Shown in pieces: positions 1 to 5,195 of a stretch of DNA of 5,195 bases. The notes beneath the pieces are model-generated. The model worked only from the letters and a program-made list of their open reading frames with translations. It was not told where the DNA came from and searched no databases. The stretch is taken from contig CAIXCO010000186.1 in assembly GCA_903917955.1 (NCBI GenBank), positions 1 to 5,195 of the forward strand, given 5' to 3'. Position 1 is the stretch's first letter; each line of letters begins with the position of its first letter. The position numbers were made by a program, and so were the translations under genes. Source of the stretch: an uncultured Chlorobiaceae bacterium (GTDB lineage Bacteria; Bacteroidota; Chlorobiia; Chlorobiales; Chlorobiaceae).

Positions 1-729
1 AAGAAGTGGTGCTGCTCCCGTAACATTTGGTGTCGCCGCCAGAATGGCCGTCGTATCCTGCCAGAGGATATAATCGATACCTGTCGTATCCGCTCCAATG
101 CGCTGAATGAGACGCCCCACACCAAGTTGATGGCGGAGATTAATTAACCTTGACGCATCAATATTGCCACTAATCGCACCTCCCCGGCTCCGGGCAATGG
201 CTACAACCAGCCGTGGCCCTCTCCGGGATGCACTCTCTCTGATCCCAACAACAAGGGAATCAGTTTCACCTGAAAAAATCGGTTGCAACTGCATTTTTGG
301 ATCGCACTGCTGAGCCACAGGCTCATGATCGGGCGGAGTATTGTATGCTATCCTTTTTCCATAACGATCAAAAACATTGATGCGATACATCGTGCCCGAT
401 CCGGCAATTTCGGTAAGATCGGCGGAGGTTAGCGCACTCTTTTTATCAATGCGGTCAAGCAGGCGCAGTTGGCTGAAAAGACTGCCGGTGAGCAGTGAGC
501 TATTTTCGTTGTACCCCGAGATTGCGTTGTCAGCCCCCTCGCTCAAGGCGTGAACAAGCACGGTCGCCTCTTCACGCATGAGATGCTCAACCTCTGATTT
601 TCGGTAGTGATACTCGAAAAGTGTTGAACCAAGAAAAATCACCACCAGCAAAAAAAACAATCCGACAAGATAGCCTGGCGGAAGCCTTAACGGCCATGGC
701 ACCCTCAAACCCTCTTTTTTTTTCATCAT
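1..729 (-). CDS. Membrane-anchored sensor protein, probable sensor histidine kinase (N-terminal part)
   Basis: The minus-strand frame is open from an ATG at 729 to the left edge, giving 243 codons with no stop; the C-terminal part lies outside the window. An in-frame TGA 15 bases upstream of this ATG limits the start to the tandem ATGs at 729 and 726. The product begins with a Lys-rich stretch (residues 3-5), then one strong hydrophobic helix at about residues 19-38. A long, mostly hydrophilic region follows that should lie outside the cytoplasmic membrane. It begins with an amphipathic helix (about 43-65, rich in Glu, Leu and Arg) and later contains a PDC/Cache-like stretch with the pattern V-F-D-R-Y-G-K. 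A short Lys-rich tail, one helix and an extracytoplasmic sensing domain are typical of two-component sensor kinases. The HAMP and kinase domains that would prove this are not visible, so a chemoreceptor or diguanylate cyclase remains possible. It is divergent from the HU gene. Confidence 0.72.
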   Translation of the reverse strand, partial: MMKKKEGLRVPWPLRLPPGYLVGLFFLLVVIFLGSTLFEYHYRKSEVEHLMREEATVLVHALSEGADNAISGYNENSSLLTGSLFSQLRLLDRIDKKSALTSADLTEIAGSGTMYRINVFDRYGKRIAYNTPPDHEPVAQQCDPKMQLQPIFSGETDSLVVGIRESASRRGPRLVVAIARSRGGAISGNIDASRLINLRHQLGVGRLIQRIGADTTGIDYILWQDTTAILAATPNVTGAAPLL

Positions 730-770
730 AACAACCCCGTTTCATGCTCTCCGTAGCTCCATGCGACCAC

Positions 771-799
771 CATAAATGGTTTCTACCCATCAGCGTCAA
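771..799 (-). promoter_or_regulatory. Candidate sigma-70-type promoter for the sensor gene
   Basis: Reading the minus strand, TTGACG (plus positions 794-799, five of six matches to the -35 consensus) is followed after 17 bases by TTTATG (771-776, only three of six matches to -10). Transcription would start near 764 and leave a leader of about 35 bases before the ATG at 729. The spacing and the -35 are good but the -10 is weak. This is a by-eye match only. Confidence 0.28.
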
Positions 800-1108
800 C
801 GACTATCCTCAAACGTAGCAAAATAATTGATGATCTACGGGGTATATCCCTTATGGATTCCGAAGCACGATATCATAAACAGGTACCCTTGAAAGTTCCG
901 AAAAATCACAAAAAAAAGGAGAAATCCCGGTCAAATGGCAGAATTACTGTAGAAACTTGGGAAACATGGAATTATTGTGTTTTATTGAAAAAGGACTTTC
1001 ATAATCCGGTAACATACCTCCAAAAGCCTCAACCGATGCAGGGCGGCTCTTATCTCTTTCCGGTTCTTCTTTTCACTGGCTACAGAGAGGCAAGACTCCG
1101 GTTACCTT

Positions 1109-1138
1109 TTAACAAGCTTGCAGTAAACGGTGTAAAAT
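1109..1138 (+). promoter_or_regulatory. Candidate promoter for the HU gene
   Basis: TTAACA (1109-1114) and TAAAAT (1133-1138) each match the sigma-70 consensus at five of six positions, with an 18-base spacer. Transcription would begin around 1145, giving a leader of about 60 bases to the ATG at 1205. No Shine-Dalgarno-like purine run precedes that ATG. The match is by eye in AT-rich DNA, where chance hits are common. Confidence 0.38.
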
Positions 1139-1204
1139 TTTTTGATTATACCGCAGCAGCCATTTTCATCAACACTCTTTTCAACAACATAACCAATCTG
1201 AATT

Positions 1205-1480
1205 ATGTCAAAAGCTGCTTTAATCGAGAAGATTGCCGAACAGGCCAATCTGAGCAAAATTGATGCCGATCGCGCCCTTAAAGCCTTTATCAGTGTCGTT
1301 TCAGAATCTTTAAAAGAGGGAGTTGATGTTCCCCTGGCAGGATTCGGAACATTCACCATTGTCGACAGGGCTGAGCGGGAAGGACGCAACCCCATGACTG
1401 GTGCCACCATCACCATTGCTGCAAAAAAAGTGGTTAAGTTTAAACCAGGGAAAGGCCTGAAAGATGAAATTGGCGGATAA
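1205..1480 (+). CDS. hup: HU-family DNA-binding protein
   Basis: This 91-residue protein has the normal length for HU/IHF proteins, the small dimeric nucleoid proteins that bend DNA and compact the chromosome. The N-terminal helices span about residues 3-38. They are followed by the family signature G-F-G-T-F at 46-50 and the beta-arm motif R-E-G-R-N-P-M-T-G at 58-66. Pro63 at the arm tip is the residue that intercalates between base pairs in known family members. The C-terminal V-K-F-K-P-G-K-G-L at 77-85 is also typical. The ATG at 1205 gives the expected M-S-K-A-A-L-I-E-K start; upstream codons in frame give no family sequence. It is probably a single-gene transcript: it has its own candidate promoter and an intrinsic terminator 31 bases after the stop. 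HU is more likely than IHF because the arm and N-terminus are standard HU-like, but subfamily assignment by eye is not certain. Confidence 0.96.
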   Translation: MSKAALIEKIAEQANLSKIDADRALKAFISVVSESLKEGVDVPLAGFGTFTIVDRAEREGRNPMTGATITIAAKKVVKFKPGKGLKDEIGG

Positions 1481-1511
1481 TCGTAATCCGTTGTTTCCTG
1501 CATTACCATGT

Positions 1512-1545
1512 AAGTCCACCACAGAACAGGGGTGGACTTTTTTTT
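1512..1545 (+). terminator. Intrinsic terminator after the HU gene
   Basis: A perfect 9-bp stem is formed by AAGTCCACC (1512-1520) and GGTGGACTT (1531-1539), with a 10-base loop and an uninterrupted run of eight T (1538-1545) on the plus strand. This is a canonical rho-independent terminator for the HU transcript. It also separates HU from lipA and shows that a GTG at 1532, inside the right arm, is not a sensible lipA start. Confidence 0.92.
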
Positions 1546-1561
1546 ACCTCCACTGATTCGC

Positions 1562-1567
1562 TATATT
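1562..1567 (+). promoter_or_regulatory. Possible -10 element for lipA
   Basis: TATATT lies 39 bases before the lipA ATG and just after the HU terminator, in the only AT-rich spot of the short gap. The position expected for a -35 element falls on the T-run of the terminator and has no consensus match. Support is therefore weak. The argument is mainly that a strong terminator upstream implies lipA needs its own promoter. Confidence 0.2.
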
Positions 1568-1606
1568 GATCCCTTGAAATCATTAACTCTCACGCAGCAG
1601 ACTCTC

Positions 1607-2482
1607 ATGAAACGTGGACCCGGAAAAAAACCGGACTGGCTGAAGATACGATTGACTGGCGGTGCATCGTTTGCGGCTACAAGGCAACTGCTCGACCGTC
1701 ACAGCCTGCACACGGTCTGCCGGTCAGCGATGTGCCCGAACCTTCAGGAGTGCTGGTCACACGGGACGGCAACCTTCCTTTTGCTCGGCACTATCTGCAC
1801 GCGGAGTTGCACCTTCTGCGCTGTTGGCAAGGCAGCAAACCCGCCAGCCCCCAACCCTCTTGAACCGGAAAAGATCGCGCTTGCGGTTCAGTCAATGCGT
1901 CTGAAACATGCAGTCCTGACCAGTGTTACCCGTGACGATCTCCATGACGGTGGCGCAGAACACTGGGTAAAAAGCATAAGGGCCATCCGTTCCCTCACCC
2001 CTGTGGTGACCATCGAATGCCTTATTCCTGATTTTCAGGGTAATGAAAAAGCCCTCGACCAAGTCATGGCGGAGGCTCCTGAAGTGCTGAATCACAACAT
2101 TGAAACCGTTCCCTCCCTCTACGCAAAAGTTCGGCCACAGGCAAGCTACCGGGCATCGCTGGAGCTTTTAGAGCGGGCAAAGCAGCAGCACGGCCTGACC
2201 ACAAAGTCAGGGTTGATGGTAGGAATGGGCGAAACTGCGGAGGAAATTGTGCTCTCGCTCAGCGACCTCGCTCGTCATGGCTGCGATATGGTGACCATCG
2301 GCCAGTATCTCCAACCCTCTGCCGCGCATCTTCCGGTCGAGCGCTACATCACCCCGGAGGAGTTTGAACACTACCGAAGCGTTGCCGAAAAAGCAGGATT
2401 TCGCAATGTACAATCCGGCCCTTTTGTCCGAAGCTCCTATCATGCCGAAGCATTGACAACCAAGCCGGAAACCGTTTTTTAA
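1607..2482 (+). CDS. lipA: Lipoyl synthase (radical SAM, LipA)
   Basis: LipA inserts two sulfur atoms into the octanoyl chain carried on lipoate-dependent proteins (E2 subunits of 2-oxoacid dehydrogenases, glycine cleavage H protein), the last step of de novo lipoate synthesis in the cytoplasm. The 291-residue product has every hallmark. The auxiliary cluster motif C-x4-C-x5-C is at Cys38, Cys43 and Cys49. The radical SAM motif C-x3-C-x2-C is at Cys64, Cys68 and Cys71. The C-terminal R-S-S-Y at 275-278 supplies the serine ligand of the auxiliary cluster in characterised LipA. T-S-V-T-R-D-D-L and H-N-I-E-T-V are also present. I chose the ATG at 1607, which gives M-K-R-G-P-G-K-K-P-D-W-L. The frame stays open to a GTG at 1532, but that codon lies inside the HU terminator hairpin, and the 25 extra residues resemble no LipA. 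An in-frame TTG at 1574 is a weaker alternative. No clear ribosome binding site is seen. It is the first gene of a likely three-gene operon. Confidence 0.97.
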   Translation: MKRGPGKKPDWLKIRLTGGASFAATRQLLDRHSLHTVCRSAMCPNLQECWSHGTATFLLLGTICTRSCTFCAVGKAANPPAPNPLEPEKIALAVQSMRLKHAVLTSVTRDDLHDGGAEHWVKSIRAIRSLTPVVTIECLIPDFQGNEKALDQVMAEAPEVLNHNIETVPSLYAKVRPQASYRASLELLERAKQQHGLTTKSGLMVGMGETAEEIVLSLSDLARHGCDMVTIGQYLQPSAAHLPVERYITPEEFEHYRSVAEKAGFRNVQSGPFVRSSYHAEALTTKPETVF

Positions 2483-2506
2483 CCCACTAAACCACCCCCG
2501 AGCCAC

Positions 2507-3085
2507 ATGGAACTCTCCGTACCGATGATGATTTATGCCTACTGGGCCTTTGCTTTTCTTGTTGGAATCCTCTTTTTCAAGAAAGATATCCTTGCCTTCA
2601 ACCGTGAATTTGACAGCAGAAGAATCGCCCTTCTGGCAACCTCTCTCATCGTTGTTGCAATCAATGCCTGGGTCTACACCCACTCTACCACCGATGGCGG
2701 ACGTGCGCTCGACCCCCTGACCGTTCTCGTCTTCACCATTGGCAACGGCATCGCCGAAACCTTCATGTTTTATGCAGTGTTCCGTCTTGGCAACGCTCTT
2801 GCCGGTCGCTTCACACAAAACTCCTGGGCACTTTTTATCACCGGCTTTCTCTTTTTTATCATCTACAGCGGCCTTATCCACGGTCTCTTCTGGATCAATA
2901 TCCTGCCAGAGCATGTTGTACAGACAAGCCTCTACAAACCCTTTTTCATGCCAATTCAACTCTTGATTGCCGGCAGTTGGGCCCTCAGTTTTTTCTGGTA
3001 TCGCGACATCAGAACCGTCATCTTCCTCCACGCACTGGTCGATTTGACCATGGTCTGCAACGTCCGGTTTTCACTCTTTAACTGA
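2507..3085 (+). CDS. Multi-pass membrane protein, possible degenerate CPBP/Abi family member
   Basis: The 192-residue product is very hydrophobic, with about six likely membrane helices: roughly 7-24, 39-57, 70-93, 107-130, 145-163 and 168-186. I do not recognise it as a named protein. Polar residues inside the helices follow the order seen in CPBP (CaaX protease/bacteriocin-processing, formerly Abi) intramembrane proteases: Glu84 in the third helix, His125 at the end of the fourth (Y-S-G-L-I-H) and His175-x3-Asp179 in the last (H-A-L-V-D). The canonical first motif E-E-x3-R is not intact, because Glu84 is followed by Thr and no Arg occurs until 93, and the usual Phe before the second motif is Ser. 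It may be a divergent family member, an inactive relative or an unrelated membrane protein. It starts 24 bases after lipA and ends 11 bases before the next gene, so cotranscription is likely. No Shine-Dalgarno sequence is evident. Confidence 0.85.
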   Translation: MELSVPMMIYAYWAFAFLVGILFFKKDILAFNREFDSRRIALLATSLIVVAINAWVYTHSTTDGGRALDPLTVLVFTIGNGIAETFMFYAVFRLGNALAGRFTQNSWALFITGFLFFIIYSGLIHGLFWINILPEHVVQTSLYKPFFMPIQLLIAGSWALSFFWYRDIRTVIFLHALVDLTMVCNVRFSLFN

Positions 3086-3096
3086 ACACTTTTACC

Positions 3097-3798
3097 ATGA
3101 AATCATTTAGCGGAACCGTTCTGGTTGTCGGAGCCACCGGCAGAACAGGCGTCTGGGTGGTCAAACGCCTGCAAAGCCACAACATCAAATACCACCTTTT
3201 TGTTCGTTCCGCGCCAAAGGCAATTGAGCTTTTCGGCCCTGAAATTATCGAGAGACTGAGCGTTGGATCCGTCGAAAATTCTGACGAGATCAAGGCTGCC
3301 CTGAGCCATGCTGACGGGGTGATCTGCACCATCGGCGGCAAGGTAACCGATCCTGAGGCACCGCCTCCATCGGCCATCGACCGTGACGGAGTAGCTCGAG
3401 TTGCGGCACTTGCCAAAGAGCGTGGCATCAAAAAATTCGTTCTCATCAGCTCTCTTGCAGTGACCAAACCAGAGCACCCAATGAACAAATATGGTCAGAT
3501 ACTCACCATGAAACTTGAGGGCGAAAATGAGCTTCGCCGACTTTACTCAGAAGCGGAATACTCATATACTATCCTTCGGCCAGGGGGACTTATTGACGGT
3601 CCACCGCTGATGCACACCCTTGTTTTTGATACCGGAGACAGAATCACTACCGGAATTATCGACCGAAGTGACGTCGCAGAAGCGGCCGTCATCTCCCTTT
3701 TTACCCCCGAAGCACACAATCTCACCTTCGAACTTATACAGTCTGAAGCAACCCCGCACTCCTCACTCAGCCCCTTTTTCAAGCTGACGCAATCCTGA
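3097..3798 (+). CDS. NAD(P)-binding atypical SDR protein (NmrA/SDR_a5-like)
   Basis: The 233-residue product is a Rossmann-fold protein of the atypical short-chain dehydrogenase group. The dinucleotide-binding loop G-A-T-G-R-T-G is at 12-18 at the end of the first strand. An Arg at the end of the second strand (F-V-R-S at 35-38) suggests a preference for NADP(H). The strand ending in I-C-T-I-G-G (76-81) and F-V-L-I-S-S-L (114-120) are where related proteins line the cofactor pocket. The classical Y-x3-K catalytic pair is absent. Instead there is K-L-E-G-E at 139-143, like the K-x-x-E helix of SDR_a5 proteins, and I-L-R-P-G near 160, which is standard for the NmrA/SDR_a5 group. Late I-D-R-S-D-V-A-E-A is also typical. 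The substrate cannot be told. The length fits the compact single-domain members. It begins 11 bases after the membrane-protein gene, making it the probable last gene of the lipA operon; a hairpin follows 22 bases after its last codon. Confidence 0.92.
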   Translation: MKSFSGTVLVVGATGRTGVWVVKRLQSHNIKYHLFVRSAPKAIELFGPEIIERLSVGSVENSDEIKAALSHADGVICTIGGKVTDPEAPPPSAIDRDGVARVAALAKERGIKKFVLISSLAVTKPEHPMNKYGQILTMKLEGENELRRLYSEAEYSYTILRPGGLIDGPPLMHTLVFDTGDRITTGIIDRSDVAEAAVISLFTPEAHNLTFELIQSEATPHSSLSPFFKLTQS

Positions 3799-3819
3799 AT
3801 TTCCCCTTCGAAAAACAAG

Positions 3820-3864
3820 AGCCCCCTGGGAATCCGGTAAGAATAAACAGATTCCCAGGGGGCT
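3820..3864. terminator. Perfect 15-bp hairpin, probable (bidirectional or leftward) terminator
   Basis: AGCCCCCTGGGAATC (3820-3834) and its exact reverse complement (3850-3864) form a 15-bp stem with a 15-base loop, GC-rich at the base, placed 22 bases after the SDR stop. It most simply ends the lipA operon transcript. On the plus strand, however, only a TCACAC sequence follows, not a T-run. On the minus strand the stem is followed by CTTGTTTTTC, a good U-tract. By classical rules it terminates leftward transcription better than rightward. It could alternatively be a 3'-end stabilising hairpin. Confidence 0.75.
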
Positions 3865-3894
3865 TCACACGCGATTCCCGAGATTTTCAGAACG

Positions 3895-4319
3895 AGTTAT
3901 TCATCATAACAAACATAAGGCATGTCATCGTTTTTTTCAACGAAAGCAATGAATATAAATAAATTTATAAACAATACTTTGCAACAATAAAAAGACAAAA
4001 GATAAACAAGAAACGAATACATACAACGAAAAATAACATCAATCTAACAAACAAAAGAAACAAAAAAACAACACATAAAAAAGGGAAATAACCAACAAAA
4101 AAAACAATACATAACAGAATTAAAAATATAATAAAAAATCGAATAACAAGAAAAAAATACCGATTAAAAGAAAATAAACCATTACAGGCAAGCTATAGAA
4201 AAATTTTATACAACATCATTTATACTCTTCCATTAAAAGCAGTTAAGTTGCAACAACGAACAAATACATTTAAGTAAAAACAGCACAATTCTAACCATAC
4301 AAAACAAAAACAGAAACCA
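3895..4319. other. A-rich, G-depleted noncoding stretch
   Basis: No reading frame of useful length is open on either strand here. A hand count over 3961-4320 gives about 211 A, 64 T, 58 C and 27 G, so A is near 59 percent and GC near 24 percent. The plus strand is dominated by runs of A broken by single C or T bases, with no exact long tandem repeat that I can see. A lone TATACT (4221-4226) resembles a -10 element, and TTGCAA (4248-4253) resembles a -35, but neither has a good partner. The region lies between the hairpin after the SDR gene and the DNA glycosylase gene and would form the glycosylase leader if transcribed from far upstream. Confidence 0.8.
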
Positions 4320-5195
4320 TTGAAACACCACTATAAAATAAAAACAGAGTCACAAGTAAATATCAAACATTCGCTGTTCAGTGGACAGTCTTTTTTATGG
4401 GAAAAACATGATGATGAAACTCAACTCTACTCATCAACAATAAAATCAACACCACTTATTCTGTGTGAGATATCAGATCATGAATTTGAAATTCATTCTA
4501 CAGAGAACTCTGTTAATGAAGTACCATTACCGGAGTTTATTCGCCAATACTTTACGCTTGATATCAACAGTGAACTCGCATTTCCTGAAAATTTCAGCCG
4601 ATTGTATCCGGAGCTGTGGCAACTCCTTGCGCCCTATTTTTCATTGCGCATCATGAGGCAGGATCCGTTCGAAACCATGATCTCGTTTATGTGTGCCCAG
4701 GGTATCGGAATGCACCTGATCAGAAAACAGATTACAATGCTTCGCCAAAACTATGGTGAAGTGAGGAGTGTTCTGTTCCGTGGCAAGGAGGTGGTGCTGC
4801 ACCACTTCCCCGCTCCTGAAAAACTTGCTGCTGCCGACCCTGCTCTGCTCAGCCGTTGCACCAACAATAATCGCATCAGGGCTCGCAATATTATTCTTGC
4901 GGCCCGAGGTGTTGCAGAAGGGAGGATTGATCTTGATGCCCTTTGCAACCCGGCACTCCCCCTCTCAGAAGTGCGCAACACACTCTGTCAACATGGGGGG
5001 ATCGGTTATAAAATTGCGGACTGTATTGCGCTCTTCGGTCTCGGACGTTTTGAGGCATTCCCTATCGACACTCATGTCAAACAATACCTCGGAGAGTGGT
5101 TCAACAGCGCAACCGCCCGTCGCCCGCTGAACCCGACCAGCTACCTTGCCCTCGACAAAGAGGCCCGTACTTTTTTGAACCCGGAGCTTGCAGGC
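4320..5195 (+). CDS. 8-oxoguanine DNA glycosylase/AP lyase, OGG1 family (partial, 3' end beyond window)
   Basis: OGG enzymes excise 8-oxoguanine paired with C and nick the abasic site through a lysine Schiff base. With the TTG at 4320 as residue 1, the 292 visible residues show the N-terminal OGG motif G-Q-S-F-L-W (22-27), F-T-L-D-I-N, D-P-F-E-T-M-I-S-F (115-123) and the helix-hairpin-helix G-G-I-G-Y-K-I-A-D-C. Lys231 matches the catalytic lysine (human OGG1 Lys249), Cys235 matches Cys253, and Asp250 in P-I-D-T-H-V matches Asp268, with the same 19-residue spacing. The frame is open from 4278 but holds no ATG until 4653, inside the domain; TTG 4320 is the only ordinary alternative start before the G-Q motif. 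Other possibilities are a rare start codon or an upstream frameshift. The first 60 or so codons are about 31 percent GC, much lower than the rest. The Asn-rich segment usual after the S-F motif is replaced by C-A-Q-G-I-G-M-H. The C-terminus with further base-pocket residues is outside the window. Confidence 0.9.
   Translation, partial: MKHHYKIKTESQVNIKHSLFSGQSFLWEKHDDETQLYSSTIKSTPLILCEISDHEFEIHSTENSVNEVPLPEFIRQYFTLDINSELAFPENFSRLYPELWQLLAPYFSLRIMRQDPFETMISFMCAQGIGMHLIRKQITMLRQNYGEVRSVLFRGKEVVLHHFPAPEKLAAADPALLSRCTNNNRIRARNIILAARGVAEGRIDLDALCNPALPLSEVRNTLCQHGGIGYKIADCIALFGLGRFEAFPIDTHVKQYLGEWFNSATARRPLNPTSYLALDKEARTFLNPELAG

Larger units (their letters stand above)
730..1204. other. Divergent intergenic region without a convincing gene
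   Basis: This 475-base stretch separates the leftward sensor gene from the rightward HU gene. I see candidate promoters at 771-799 (leftward) and 1109-1138 (rightward). The roughly 300 bases between them hold no RNA gene or strong repeat that I recognise. A plus-strand reading frame starting at 853 stays open into the HU gene, but its product is low in recognisable character and overlaps the HU start by 59 bases, so I do not call it. A six-base inverted pair, GGTAAC (1008-1013) and GTTACC (1101-1106), is too short to interpret. Confidence 0.6.

Noticed and set aside
853..1263. Plus-strand reading frame of 136 codons upstream of and overlapping HU
   Set aside because: The product matches no family I know, its composition is unlike a folded protein, and it overlaps the well-supported HU start by 59 bases in another frame.
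1102..1509. Minus-strand frame opposite HU
   Set aside because: It is the antisense shadow of the HU gene, which carries clear family motifs.
2207..3031. Long minus-strand frame of 274 codons opposite lipA and the membrane-protein gene
   Set aside because: It lies antisense to two supported genes, and its product is highly charged with no domain, as expected for the reverse of hydrophobic codons.
3078..3488. Minus-strand frames opposite the SDR gene
   Set aside because: They are antisense to a gene with an intact Rossmann motif and show no recognisable domain.
3895..4319. CRISPR array or tandem repeat in the A-rich tract
   Set aside because: The short A-rich words recur irregularly, with no constant repeat unit or spacer length.
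4408..4434. ATG triplet cluster at 4408-4416 as the glycosylase start
   Set aside because: These ATGs are in a different frame, which reaches a TAA within a few codons, and they lie downstream of the conserved G-Q-S-F-L-W codons.
4768..5130. Plus-strand frame of 120 codons within the glycosylase region
   Set aside because: It is a different frame from the one encoding the catalytic Lys and Asp motifs of OGG and is only a shadow of it.

Overview
The window looks like chromosomal DNA from a green sulfur bacterium (Chlorobium/Pelodictyon-like). This rests on remembered family resemblance: the lipoyl synthase and 8-oxoguanine glycosylase sequences read like Chlorobi homologues. No database search was run, so the assignment is an inference. 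Coding GC is moderate.

Layout from left to right: (1) positions 1-729, minus strand, the first 243 codons of a membrane-anchored sensory protein, probably a sensor histidine kinase, running off the left edge. (2) 730-1204, a divergent intergenic region with a candidate promoter for each flanking gene and no convincing gene. (3) 1205-1480, an HU-family nucleoid protein, followed by a textbook intrinsic terminator at 1512-1545. (4) 1607-3798, three tightly spaced plus-strand genes that look like an operon: lipA (lipoyl synthase), a small multi-helix membrane protein with a degenerate CPBP/Abi-protease-like pattern, and an NAD(P)-binding atypical short-chain dehydrogenase. (5) A perfect 15-bp hairpin at 3820-3864. 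(6) About 3900-4320, a strikingly A-rich, G-poor noncoding stretch. (7) From about 4320 to the right edge, an OGG-family 8-oxoguanine DNA glycosylase/AP lyase that has no in-frame ATG upstream of its conserved N-terminal motif and probably starts at TTG.

Functionally this is mainly housekeeping: chromosome packaging (HU), lipoate cofactor synthesis (LipA) and oxidative base-damage repair (OGG). LipA depends on oxygen-sensitive Fe-S clusters and OGG repairs oxidised guanine, so both relate to redox stress, but nothing in the sequence shows coordinated regulation. I see no mobile element, CRISPR array, tRNA or rRNA.

No clearly new system is evident. The points most worth a second look are the A-rich tract that runs across the noncoding region into the first 60 or so codons of the glycosylase gene, the missing ATG of that gene, the altered Asn-rich helix in the glycosylase, and a hairpin whose U-tract sits on the strand opposite to the gene it follows.
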